64,000 nucleotides of DNA. Origin: Marinobacter sp. NP-4(2019) (GTDB taxonomy: Bacteria; Pseudomonadota; Gammaproteobacteria; Pseudomonadales; Oleiphilaceae). How positions within the stretch are numbered: position 1 is the first letter of the stretch; each line of letters begins with the position of its first letter. The stretch spans positions 1,302,001-1,366,000 of the forward strand of contig NZ_CP034142.1 in assembly GCF_003994855.1 (NCBI RefSeq), in the 5' to 3' direction. The position numbers and the translations under genes were made by a program. The notes beneath the pieces were generated by a model. The model searched no databases. It was not told the DNA's origin and worked only from the letters and a program-made list of their open reading frames with translations. This document shows positions 25,278 through 32,914 of the stretch, piece after piece.

Positions 25278-26199
25278 TGTCGGCCCCTCCTTCCAGAAGG
25301 CTGTCAGTCAGCTGCGTCGCGAGCCGTTTAATTGGAAACACGCCGCCGAACGGCCAGGTGGCATCGATCTGATAGATCTGCTCGCGTTTCACGGGCGGCA
25401 GGTAGGTCCAGAATGGGCTGTTGGCGAGATTATCCGACAGGCCGGGTAGTGTCGGTGAAATGACCACCACGCGGCTGTCTTCGTAAGGGGCTATGGCCTC
25501 GAGCCCGACTACCGAAAATCCCCAGAAGTTGCCATCGCGTGACCAGGCGTTGGTCAATCCAAGTCCGTCAAGAGCGCGTTGGTAGAGGCCATTCGGGGCA
25601 TAGATTCGTACATGTCGATCGTCCAGAAAATTCACCAGGGTCACCGGCCTGTCGGTCAACCCGGCTTCTTCCAGGCGTTGACGCTGGGTGTCGAGAGTCT
25701 GCTCTATATCCGCCAGAATGGCTTGTGCGCGCTCTTCACGATCCAGCATCTCGCCCAGTGTCAGCAGCATCTCCCGGGCCTTGTCGAACGGTTGGCTACT
25801 TTCCCGGTAAACGCTGATCACATAGGTGGGGGCGATCCGTTCCAGGAGTTTGGCGGCGGGCGCCATTTCGGAGCTGGTCACAATCAGGTCCGGTTTCAGT
25901 TCGGCGATGGCCTCCAGGCTTGGTGCTACCCGGGTGCCGATATCGTACACGCCGTCCGGGAGTTCCGGTTCCTTGACCCAGACTGAGTAGCCGTCCCGGT
26001 CCGCCACGCCCACGGGGGTAACGCCCAGAAGTAGCAGGGTTTCGGTCGCCGCCCAGTTCAGGGTGATTACCCGTTTGGGGGGCTCGTCGAGGGTGATGGT
26101 GCCGTGTTCATGTTGCCAGGTGCCAGCGCTGGCCAGTATGGGCAACAGGCTCAGGAGCACCGTTGTCAGAAGGCGTAATGGCTGGAGGTCAGTGAACAT
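25267..26199 (-). CDS. Iron-siderophore ABC transporter substrate-binding protein (FhuD-like)
   Basis: A 310-residue periplasmic protein with a signal peptide (LLTTVLLSLLPILASAGTW). The mature part has the two-lobe PBP type III pattern: RVITLNWAATETLLLLGVTPVGVADRDGY, then SLEAIAELKPDLIVTSSEM and a long linker helix (REMLLTLGEMLDREERAQAIL). The ATG at 26199 gives a normal signal peptide; an upstream start at 26304 adds an unrelated segment. It overlaps the ATPase gene by 11 bp. It delivers ferric siderophore to the fused permease. Confidence 0.9.
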   Translation of the reverse strand: MFTDLQPLRLLTTVLLSLLPILASAGTWQHEHGTITLDEPPKRVITLNWAATETLLLLGVTPVGVADRDGYSVWVKEPELPDGVYDIGTRVAPSLEAIAELKPDLIVTSSEMAPAAKLLERIAPTYVISVYRESSQPFDKAREMLLTLGEMLDREERAQAILADIEQTLDTQRQRLEEAGLTDRPVTLVNFLDDRHVRIYAPNGLYQRALDGLGLTNAWSRDGNFWGFSVVGLEAIAPYEDSRVVVISPTLPGLSDNLANSPFWTYLPPVKREQIYQIDATWPFGGVFPIKRLATQLTDSLLEGGADNVR

Positions 26200-26962
26200 A
26201 GGAAACCCATTGCCCAGGCGCCCGCTCCATAACGCCCATAGGTACACCGTAGATGGATTCCAGGATTCCGGAGTCCATAATCTCGCGCGGGCTGCCGTCC
26301 GCAACCAGCTCCCCGGTCTTCAGCGCTACCAGACGATCACAGAAGCGGGCCGCGAGATCCACGTCGTGCAGTACCACGATTACCGTTAACTCACGTTCCT
26401 CGGCCAGGCGGTGTACCAGGCGTAGCGTTTCCACCTGATGCTTCACGTCCAGGGCGGAGATGGGTTCGTCCAGTAACAGGCAGCGGGTCTGCTGGGCCAG
26501 CAGCATGGCGATCCAGGCGCGTTGGCGCTCGCCTCCGGAGAGGGTATCGACGGAACGATGCTGGAAGTGGCGGAGCCCTGTGTCATCAATAGCCTGGTCG
26601 ATCAGTTGGCGGTCTTCATCGTTATAGCGCCCCAGAGGGCCGCGCCAGGGGTAGCGGCCAAGGGCGACCAGTTCGCGTACGGTCAGACCATCCGTACCAG
26701 GGGGATGTTGGGGAAGGTACCCGACGGTGCGCGCAAATTCGCGGGCCCCTGTACGGTTGAATGAAGTACCCAGCACGCTGACCTCACCAGAAGACGGTGA
26801 TAACTGGCGGGCCAGAACTTTTAGCAGTGTGGACTTGCCGGAGCCGTTGTGGCCGAGCAGGGCAGTGACTTCGCCTTCACGAAAATCAAGGTTGATGTTG
26901 CGCAGGATGCCGGCGTCACCAATATGTACACTCAGGCTGGATACTTTGAAGAACGCAGACAT
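26189..26962 (-). CDS. Iron-siderophore ABC transporter ATP-binding protein (FhuC-like)
   Basis: A 257-residue ATPase with Walker A LLGHNGSGKSTLLKVL near residue 36, Q-loop YLPQHPPG, signature LSGGERQRAWIAMLLAQ near 142, Walker B CLLLDEPISALDV and switch VVLHDVDLAARF. It is the first gene of the tightly overlapping operon ATPase, binding protein, permease, reductase. A Fur-box-like site lies upstream at 27013-27031, so iron-limited expression is expected. Confidence 0.93.
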   Translation of the reverse strand: MSAFFKVSSLSVHIGDAGILRNINLDFREGEVTALLGHNGSGKSTLLKVLARQLSPSSGEVSVLGTSFNRTGAREFARTVGYLPQHPPGTDGLTVRELVALGRYPWRGPLGRYNDEDRQLIDQAIDDTGLRHFQHRSVDTLSGGERQRAWIAMLLAQQTRCLLLDEPISALDVKHQVETLRLVHRLAEERELTVIVVLHDVDLAARFCDRLVALKTGELVADGSPREIMDSGILESIYGVPMGVMERAPGQWVSYVH

Positions 26963-27012
26963 GCAGGCCCCTGATTCTATCGGATGGATTCTGAGGGCCT
27001 GCAGAATAATCT

Positions 27013-27031
27013 AAATGCGAATTACTATCAA
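27013..27031 (-). promoter_or_regulatory. Fur-box-like site upstream of the uptake operon
   Basis: On the minus strand TTGATAGTAATTCGCATTT; against the 7-1-7 form TGATAAT-N-ATTATCA it matches about 11 of 14 positions (TGATAGT A ATTCGCA). It lies 51 bp before the ATPase start codon. Confidence 0.5.
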
Positions 27032-27044
27032 CAATTTGTTCGGG

Positions 27045-28835
27045 TCAGGCCTGACCTGTCTGTACCCGCCACTGGGCGGCATAGGCACCGTTTTTGTCCA
27101 GTAGTGTCTGATGGCTGCCGCTTTCCACAACCTTGCCGTTTTCCACAACCGCGATGGTGTCGGCATCTACAATGGTGGAGAGTCGGTGGGCGATCATAAT
27201 AACCGTACGGTTATGGCCTATGCGCTTCAGGGACCGCTGGATGGCCGCCTCGGTTTCGTTGTCCACCGCGCTGGTGGCTTCGTCCAGTACCAGAATCGGT
27301 GGATTCTTCAACAGTGCGCGGGCCAGGGAAAGGCGTTGGCGCTGGCCGCCGGACAGACGGACACCACGTTCACCCACCTCGGTATCCAGTCCATTGGGTA
27401 GAGCTTCGATGAATGACCAGGCTTCAGCGGTACGGGCGGCTTCAATGATGTCCTCGTCGCTGGCGCCGGGCTTGCCGTAGGCCAGGTTGTCCCGAATAGT
27501 GCCTTCAAACAGGTAGACGTCCTGACTAACCAGGCCAATGGCGTTTCGCAGTGATTTCAGACTGACCGATTGTATCGGTTGGCCATCAATTAGGATCGCA
27601 CCTTCGGTAGGGTCGTAAAAGCGCAGCAACAGCTTGATCAGAGTGGACTTCCCGGAGCCGGTTGCACCCACCAATGCCAGGGTGTTTCCGGCTGGTACGT
27701 CCAGGCTTATGTTGCTGATACCGGCGCCACTGGAGGGATAATGGAAACTCACGTTACTGAAACTGACACTGCCGCGTACTGGCTCTGGCAAGGGCTTGGC
27801 GGCATCGTCGCGGACATGGACGGGTTCGGCCAGCAGGTCCAGGATCCGCCGCGTACTGGCCATGGCCCGCTCAAACAGATCGATGACTTCCGCCAGGCCG
27901 GTCAATGGCCATAGCAGGCGCTGGGTGAGGAACACCAGTACGCCGTAGGCGCCGACATTAAGCGTCCCTGCCAGCGCCATCATGCCACCAACGGTGAAGG
28001 TGGCGAGAAAACCGGCGAGAATCGCCATGCGAATCACCGGAATGAAGGCGGAACTGATGCGGATCGCCTGGCGATTGGCCTCTACGTACGCCTCACTGCT
28101 GGCTTTCAGGCGTTCAGCTTCGCGTTGTTCGGCGGTGAAGCTCTTGATGGTGGCAATGCCGCCAAGATTGTTGGCCAGACGGCTGGAGAGGTCGCCCACC
28201 TTCTCCCTCACATCGGCGTACAGTGGCCCTGCTTTACGTTGGAAGTAGAAGGCTCCCCAGACAATCAGTGGAATCGGGGTAAACGCCAGCAGGGCAATCA
28301 GTGGTGACAGTACAAAGAACACGGCGCCGACGGCGACTACGGTCACCAGCACCTGAATCATAGCGTTGGCACCACCGTCCAGAAAGCGCTCCAGTTGGTT
28401 GACATCGTCGTTCATGGTGGCCACCAACTGACCGGAACTGCGGGCCTCAAAGAAGCTCATGTCCAGGCGCTGGGCATGTTCGTAGGCATCCTGGCGCAAA
28501 TCTGACTGCAGTCGTTGTGCCAGATTGCGCCAGAGAATCTGGAACAGGTACTCGAACAGGGATTCCCCGGCCCAGATGAAGAAGGTCAGAACGGCCAGGA
28601 TGGTGATCTGTTCCTGGGCGGTTTCGAACCCCAGGCCAGCCACAAAACTCTCTTCCTTGTTGACCACCACATCAATGGCAATGCCAATAAGGATTTCCGG
28701 AGCGATGTCGAAAAGTTTATTGATGATAGAGCAGGCAGTGGCCGCAATGATCTGTCGCCGATACCCTCTGGCATAGCGCAGCAAGCGACCAAGGGCGGCA
28801 AAACTACTGGTGGCTTTGGTGAAATGCTGTGTCAT
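27045..28835 (-). CDS. ABC transporter, fused transmembrane and ATP-binding (exporter-type)
   Basis: A 596-residue type IV ABC half-transporter: an N-terminal ABC_membrane domain of six helices (about 1-320), then an ATPase with Walker A LVGATGSGKSTLIKLLLRF, signature RLSGGQRQRLSLARALL, Walker B PILVLDEATSAVDNETEAA and switch MIAHRLSTIV. It would work as a homodimer. It lies upstream of the siderophore uptake operon on the same strand, with Fur-box-like sites on both sides. It could export a siderophore or, like YbtPQ and IrtAB, import an iron complex despite exporter topology; the sequence does not decide. Confidence 0.93.
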   Translation of the reverse strand: MTQHFTKATSSFAALGRLLRYARGYRRQIIAATACSIINKLFDIAPEILIGIAIDVVVNKEESFVAGLGFETAQEQITILAVLTFFIWAGESLFEYLFQILWRNLAQRLQSDLRQDAYEHAQRLDMSFFEARSSGQLVATMNDDVNQLERFLDGGANAMIQVLVTVVAVGAVFFVLSPLIALLAFTPIPLIVWGAFYFQRKAGPLYADVREKVGDLSSRLANNLGGIATIKSFTAEQREAERLKASSEAYVEANRQAIRISSAFIPVIRMAILAGFLATFTVGGMMALAGTLNVGAYGVLVFLTQRLLWPLTGLAEVIDLFERAMASTRRILDLLAEPVHVRDDAAKPLPEPVRGSVSFSNVSFHYPSSGAGISNISLDVPAGNTLALVGATGSGKSTLIKLLLRFYDPTEGAILIDGQPIQSVSLKSLRNAIGLVSQDVYLFEGTIRDNLAYGKPGASDEDIIEAARTAEAWSFIEALPNGLDTEVGERGVRLSGGQRQRLSLARALLKNPPILVLDEATSAVDNETEAAIQRSLKRIGHNRTVIMIAHRLSTIVDADTIAVVENGKVVESGSHQTLLDKNGAYAAQWRVQTGQA

Positions 28836-28897
28836 GGTCCGCTCCGCTTGCGCCAGAAAAGCGGCAAGGGTAGCGGATTCTCAAACCTTTGAAAACA

Positions 28898-28913
28898 GAA
28901 TCATTATCACTTT
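28898..28913 (-). promoter_or_regulatory. Fur-box-like site upstream of the exporter-type ABC gene
   Basis: On the minus strand the sequence GTGATAATGATTC matches the first half and part of the second half of the GATAATGATAATCATTATC consensus. It stands about 63 bp before the ABC gene start and overlaps the last codons of the yaiI-like gene. Confidence 0.55.
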
Positions 28914-29359
28914 CGGGCGTTGCGTTGTAGCCAGCGGTCCAGCTTGTCGGCAAATTCCTTGCGGTCGGTCTGGCTGAACGGAGCCGGCCCGCCAGTGACC
29001 TGGCCGGCGCTGCGCATTTCTTCCATAAAGTTACGCATGGCCAGGCGCTGGCGGATGTTTTCTTTGGTGAACGCCTGGCCACGGGGATTGAAGACGTCGG
29101 CACCCTTGTCGATCGCCTCAGCGGCAAGGGGGATATCCTGGGTAATGACCAGGTCTCCGGAGCTCATCTGATCCATGATTTCGTTGTCTGCGACGTCAAA
29201 GCCCTGGGGCACTTGCATGCGTTTGATGTAGGGGCTGGGAGGTAGGTTGATAGCATGGTTGGCTATAAAAGTGGTGTCGATCTGCCAGCGGGTGGCGGCG
29301 CGGCAGAGAATTTCCCGGATGGGAACGGGGCAGGCGTCGGCGTCGACCCAGATTGGCAT
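28907..29359 (-). CDS. yaiI: YaiI/UPF0178 (DUF188) family protein
   Basis: A 150-residue protein of the YaiI/YqxD family, a PIN-like fold. Seen: MPIWVDADACPVPIREIL at the start, VPQGFDVADNEIMDQM, GDLVITQDIPLAAEAIDKGA, NPRGQAFTKENI and GGPAPFSQTDRKEFADKLDRW. The conserved acidic residues (D6, D8, D63-type, D78-type) suggest a nuclease-like metal site, but no activity is established for the family as far as I know. It precedes the exporter-type ABC gene by 71 bp on the same strand. Confidence 0.92.
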   Translation of the reverse strand: MPIWVDADACPVPIREILCRAATRWQIDTTFIANHAINLPPSPYIKRMQVPQGFDVADNEIMDQMSSGDLVITQDIPLAAEAIDKGADVFNPRGQAFTKENIRQRLAMRNFMEEMRSAGQVTGGPAPFSQTDRKEFADKLDRWLQRNARK

Positions 29360-29466
29360 GGTAGGTTCCTTTGTCGGTTTGCTCTGGGGTTGAGTTTACC
29401 TTTTGTTGTTGTGGGCCTGGTAGGTTTGCTCCGCGTATTGTTTATCGGGTCTGGGATTGGGTGCCA

Positions 29467-29577
29467 GGCGCTCTTTAAGATCACTGTCCAAAAAACGCTA
29501 CAAGCACATCCCTGTGCGCTTGATCTCCGGCCATCCATGGCCTCCGACATTTTTGGACAGTGATCTTAAAGAGCGCC
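29467..29577 (+). repeat. Long palindromic element C (conserved core, variable arms)
   Basis: Perfect 28-nt arms at 29467-29494 and 29550-29577 (outer end GGCGCTCTTTAAG, inner end ACTGTCCAAAAA) enclose a 55-nt core: ACGCT, a GCACA-TCCC-TGTGC hairpin, CGCT, then CTCCG, a GGCC-ATCCAT-GGCC hairpin and CTCCG. It has the same orientation as element A. The second hairpin has one extra base pair compared with A and B, made by an added G on one side and an added C on the other. It lies in the 284-bp gap between two divergent genes (29360-29643), so it is at neither gene's 3' end. Confidence 0.9.
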
Positions 29578-29643
29578 CTCAGGCAGCACAGATAACTCCG
29601 CGGCCTTGTTGTGTGACAAAACAGTTCGAAGGAGATGAATATT

Positions 29644-30216
29644 ATGGTGCGACGATTTGTAGTCGGATTTTTGTTCGCAATTTTTATTGGTACACCTTTG
29701 ATGACAAACGCCGATAATGACGAAGCCTGGCAAGCTCTGCGGCAAGGCCACGCGGTTCTGATGCTTCGTCATGCCCTCGCACCCGGCACCGGGGATCCGG
29801 ACAACTTTGATCTTGAGGACTGCAGTACCCAGCGGAACCTGAACGAACAGGGGCGGGAGCAGGCCCGGGCTTGGCAGCCATTTCTGGAAAAGCAGGGTAT
29901 TCGGCAGGCTCGGGTTTTCAGCAGTCAGTGGTGTCGGTGCACGGAGACTGCGAGGGAAATGAATATGGGCGAGGTGACGGAGTGGCCTTCCCTGAATTCG
30001 TTTTTCGGCAATCGCGGGGATGGCGGTATGGCGACGAGGCAGACCATTGCGCTGGTGAATGACTTGGGAGAGGGAGCGCCTGTTGTTCTGGTGTCTCATC
30101 AGGTCAATATCACGCGGCTCACGGATGCGTATCCGGCGTCGAATGAGGGGGTGATCATTGCCCTGCCGTTGTCGGAGAATCCGTCTGTGTTGGCGCGGGT
30201 TTCGCCTGGAGATTAG
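29644..30216 (+). CDS. Exported histidine phosphatase family protein
   Basis: About 190 residues. An N-terminal signal peptide (VVGFLFAIFIGTPLMTNA) precedes a phosphoglycerate-mutase-like domain with the RHA motif at R42-H43 (VLMLRHALAPGTGDP), RNLNEQGREQARAW, and the arginine-containing ARVFSSQWCRCTETARE. The second His is in VVLVSHQVNITRLT. This is the TIGR-type periplasmic histidine phosphatase often annotated as YjcS/SixA-like. The ATG at 29644 is nine bases after AAGGAG; that at 29635 touches it and is rejected. It starts 66 bp after palindrome C. Confidence 0.85.
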   Translation: MVRRFVVGFLFAIFIGTPLMTNADNDEAWQALRQGHAVLMLRHALAPGTGDPDNFDLEDCSTQRNLNEQGREQARAWQPFLEKQGIRQARVFSSQWCRCTETAREMNMGEVTEWPSLNSFFGNRGDGGMATRQTIALVNDLGEGAPVVLVSHQVNITRLTDAYPASNEGVIIALPLSENPSVLARVSPGD

Positions 30217-30287
30217 CGGCTTCCGCCTCCGGGGGTGGTGGTTTCTGGTAAACTGCCTGCTCTTTACATCATTTAAGGAACCGCTCC

Positions 30288-30626
30288 ATGTCACAGCTAC
30301 CCCCCTGCCCAAAGTGCCAATCCGAATATACTTACGAAGACGGGGTTCAGTTGGTATGCCCGGAATGTGGGCATGAGTGGAGTGAGGCAGAAGCCGCGGA
30401 AGCAGAGGTCGGTGCAGTTGTCCGTGACGCTAACGGTAATGAACTGCAGGATGGCGACACCGTGACGGTGATCAAGGATCTGAAAGTCAAAGGCTCCAGC
30501 TCCGTGGTTAAGGTGGGTACCAAGGTCAAGAATATCCGCCTGGTGGATGGTGACCACGATATCGATTGCAAGATTGACGGTATTGGCGCCATGAAGCTCA
30601 AATCGGAGTTCGTTAAGAAAGCGTGA
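30288..30626 (+). CDS. yjdM: YjdM/PhnA family zinc-ribbon protein
   Basis: A 112-residue protein with an N-terminal zinc ribbon (PPCPKCQSEYTYEDG and LVCPECGHEW) and a C-terminal SH3-like beta domain (VRDANGNELQDGDTVTVIKDLKVKG, GTKVKNIRLVDGDHDIDCKI). It matches E. coli YjdM, formerly called PhnA; in spite of that name no phosphonate function is shown. AAGGAACC precedes the ATG. No phn genes are near. Confidence 0.93.
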   Translation: MSQLPPCPKCQSEYTYEDGVQLVCPECGHEWSEAEAAEAEVGAVVRDANGNELQDGDTVTVIKDLKVKGSSSVVKVGTKVKNIRLVDGDHDIDCKIDGIGAMKLKSEFVKKA

Positions 30627-30729
30627 ATTGATCAATCCCTCCTGATCGTCTAAATATTAAACAGACTGCCTATAAAGCTGATTGCCCATTACGCAGAGTA
30701 CGTCGGGTGCTCTGCGCAGGGAGGATGGG

Positions 30730-31824
30730 ATGAAACAGCGCCACGAGTTCCATGTGGATAGCACCCGCTATCTGGATGATCACGGCAAGCCGTTCGGCGA
30801 TCTGCCGCCCCAGGCCAGGGATGTCGAACGCACTCTGGCGGCCTACCGAAATATGGTGCTGTCCCGCACTTTCGACTCCAAGACAATTGCCCTGCAGCGT
30901 ACCGGTAAATGTGGCACTTATCCGTCGGTCCTCGGGCATGAGGTGGTGGGTACGGCCATTGGCCAGAGTATGGCCAAAACCGATGTACTGGTGCCTTATT
31001 ATCGGGATCAGGCCGCGCATATCCTGCGAGGAGTGAGCCTGAAGGAGATGCTGCTGTATTGGGGTGGGGATGAACGGGGCAGTGCCTGGGAAAACTGCCG
31101 GGAAGACTTGCCCATTGCCGTGCCTATTGCCACCCAGTGCTGCCATGCCGTGGGCGTGGCCTCAGCCTTCCGGATTCGCGGTGAGCATCGGGCCGTGGTG
31201 TGCTGTGTCGGGGACGGCGGTAGCTCAAAAGGGGATTTTCTGGAAAGCATCAACCTGGCGGGCGCCTGGCACCTGCCAGTGGTGTTTATGGTAATCAACA
31301 ACCAGTGGGCGATCTCCACACCCCGCAGTATCCAGTGCGGGGCCGAAACCATTGCCCAGAAGGCCATCGGTGCCGGTCTGCCGGGACATATCGTGGATGG
31401 CAATGACTACTTTGCAGTGACTGAAGCCGTCGACCAGGCGCTGGAGCGGGCGCACGGGGGGAAGGGAGCTTCTGTCATCGAGGCAGTGACCTACCGCCTT
31501 GGGGATCACACAACCGCCGATGATGCTACCCGCTACCGCAGTGCGGATGAATTGAAAAAGGCCTGGGAGAGGGATGGCGTCAAGCGCTTGCAGAACTATC
31601 TGCACGGCTGCGGACACTGGGGCGCGGACCAGGAAAAACAACTCCAGGCCGAGTGTAGGGAGAGGGTCGATAAAGCCGTTGAGGAATACCTCGCGACGGA
31701 ACCTGAACCGCCCACGGCGATGTTCGATTATCTGTTCGAGACCCTGCCGGCAGCCCTGCAAGACCAGCGTGAGCGCATTGCCAACAAGTACCGTGCCCGG
31801 GGTGGGCAGGGAGGTGCCGTATGA
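30730..31824 (+). CDS. pdhA: Pyruvate/2-oxoacid dehydrogenase E1 component, alpha subunit
   Basis: A 364-residue E1alpha. The thiamine diphosphate motif GDGGSSKGDFLESINLAG and then NNQWAIS is present near residue 165-195, after YPSVLGHEVVGTAIG and YYRDQAAHILRGVS. VIEAVTYRLGDHTTADDATRYR holds the phosphorylation-loop-like conserved region. The ATG at 30730 has GGAGG upstream; an in-frame start at 30682 is less likely. The gene overlaps the E1beta start (ATGA at 31821). It decarboxylates pyruvate or a branched 2-oxo acid; the heterodimeric form plus a short E2 is typical of the second PDH operon of pseudomonad-like bacteria. Confidence 0.93.
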   Translation: MKQRHEFHVDSTRYLDDHGKPFGDLPPQARDVERTLAAYRNMVLSRTFDSKTIALQRTGKCGTYPSVLGHEVVGTAIGQSMAKTDVLVPYYRDQAAHILRGVSLKEMLLYWGGDERGSAWENCREDLPIAVPIATQCCHAVGVASAFRIRGEHRAVVCCVGDGGSSKGDFLESINLAGAWHLPVVFMVINNQWAISTPRSIQCGAETIAQKAIGAGLPGHIVDGNDYFAVTEAVDQALERAHGGKGASVIEAVTYRLGDHTTADDATRYRSADELKKAWERDGVKRLQNYLHGCGHWGADQEKQLQAECRERVDKAVEEYLATEPEPPTAMFDYLFETLPAALQDQRERIANKYRARGGQGGAV

Positions 31825-32846
31825 ATGCGTCCGCCCAGAAAGCCATGGACAAACGGAAGGCAAGCGAAGTGAAGGAAGTGACCCTGGTGGAGGCGGTCAA
31901 CATGGCTCTCGCCTGGGAAATGGAACATGATGAGAACGTCGTGGTGCTCGGGGAGGACATTGCCACCAATGGTGGTGTGTTCCGCGCCACCGTAGGCCTG
32001 AAGGAGCGCTTCGGCTTCAAACGGGTGATGGACACACCGCTGGCGGAAAACCTGATCGCTGGCACGGCTATCGGGATGGCCACACAGGGCCTCCGTCCGG
32101 TTGCTGAGTTCCAGTTCATGGGTTTTATCTATGCTGGCATGGAACAGATAGTCAGCCACGCCGCACGCATGCGCAATCGTACCCGGGGGCGGTTGCATTG
32201 CCCGCTGGTCTATCGCGCACCCTTTGGTGGTGGCATCCATGCACCAGAACATCATTCTGAAAGCACCGAAGCCCTGTTCGCCCATGTGCCCGGTCTGCGG
32301 GTGGTGATTCCGAGTTCACCGCAACGGGCTTACGGTCTGCTGCTGGCGGCGATCCGTAACCCGGACCCGGTGGTGTTCCTGGAGCCCAAACGCATCTACC
32401 GCGCGGTGACCCAGAGCGTTGCCGACAACGGGGAAGCATTACCGCTGGATACCTGTTTTACCCTGCGGGAGGGCGATGACATCACCCTCATCAGCTGGGG
32501 AGCTTCCATACTGGAAACCCTGCAGGCCGCTGACAAACTCGCGGAACAGGGCATTTCCGCCGAGGTGATCGATGTTGCCACCATCAGCCCGTTGGACCGG
32601 GAAACCCTATTGTGTTCCGTCGCTAAGACCGGTCGGGCTGTGATAGTGCACGAAGCTTGTCGCAACGGTGGGGTCGGGGCGGAGGTTGCCGCCTCCATCG
32701 CCGAAGCCGCTTTTCTGGATTTACAGGCACCCATCGTGCGGGTAACCGGTTACGACACCATCATGCCTTATTACCGGAATGAGCAGGCCTATCTGCCTCA
32801 CGTAGAGGACATAGTAGAAGCCGTGGAGCAAGTCATCGCCCTGTAA
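31821..32846 (+). CDS. pdhB: Pyruvate/2-oxoacid dehydrogenase E1 component, beta subunit
   Basis: A 341-residue E1beta. Key segments are VLGEDIATNGGVFRAT (thiamine contact), MDTPLAENLIAGTAIGMA, RPVAEFQFMGFIYAG, HCPLVYRAPFGGGIHAPEHHSES and the C-terminal AVIVHEACRNGGVGAEVAASI. The start overlaps the E1alpha stop by four bases, which couples translation to give equal subunit amounts. A REP-like hairpin lies between this gene and the E2 gene. Confidence 0.94.
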   Translation: MNASAQKAMDKRKASEVKEVTLVEAVNMALAWEMEHDENVVVLGEDIATNGGVFRATVGLKERFGFKRVMDTPLAENLIAGTAIGMATQGLRPVAEFQFMGFIYAGMEQIVSHAARMRNRTRGRLHCPLVYRAPFGGGIHAPEHHSESTEALFAHVPGLRVVIPSSPQRAYGLLLAAIRNPDPVVFLEPKRIYRAVTQSVADNGEALPLDTCFTLREGDDITLISWGASILETLQAADKLAEQGISAEVIDVATISPLDRETLLCSVAKTGRAVIVHEACRNGGVGAEVAASIAEAAFLDLQAPIVRVTGYDTIMPYYRNEQAYLPHVEDIVEAVEQVIAL

Positions 32847-32860
32847 CCAAGAACACCACC

Positions 32861-32892
32861 GTAGGTCGGATTAGCCAAAGGCATAATCCGAC
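32861..32892 (+). repeat. REP-like palindrome
   Basis: GTAG followed by GTCGGATTA, GCC-AAA-GGC with a bulged A, and TAATCCGAC. The 5' GTAG and imperfect palindrome are the pattern of REP elements mobilised by RAYT (TnpA-REP) transposases. It sits in the 68-bp gap inside the pdh operon. No RAYT gene is in the window. Confidence 0.7.
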
Positions 32893-32914
32893 AGCCCAAC
32901 GGAGCTGAAGCCCC

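Noticed and set aside
29467..29577. Plain Rho-independent terminator
   Set aside because: It lies between two divergent genes and the base of the stem is not followed by a T run.
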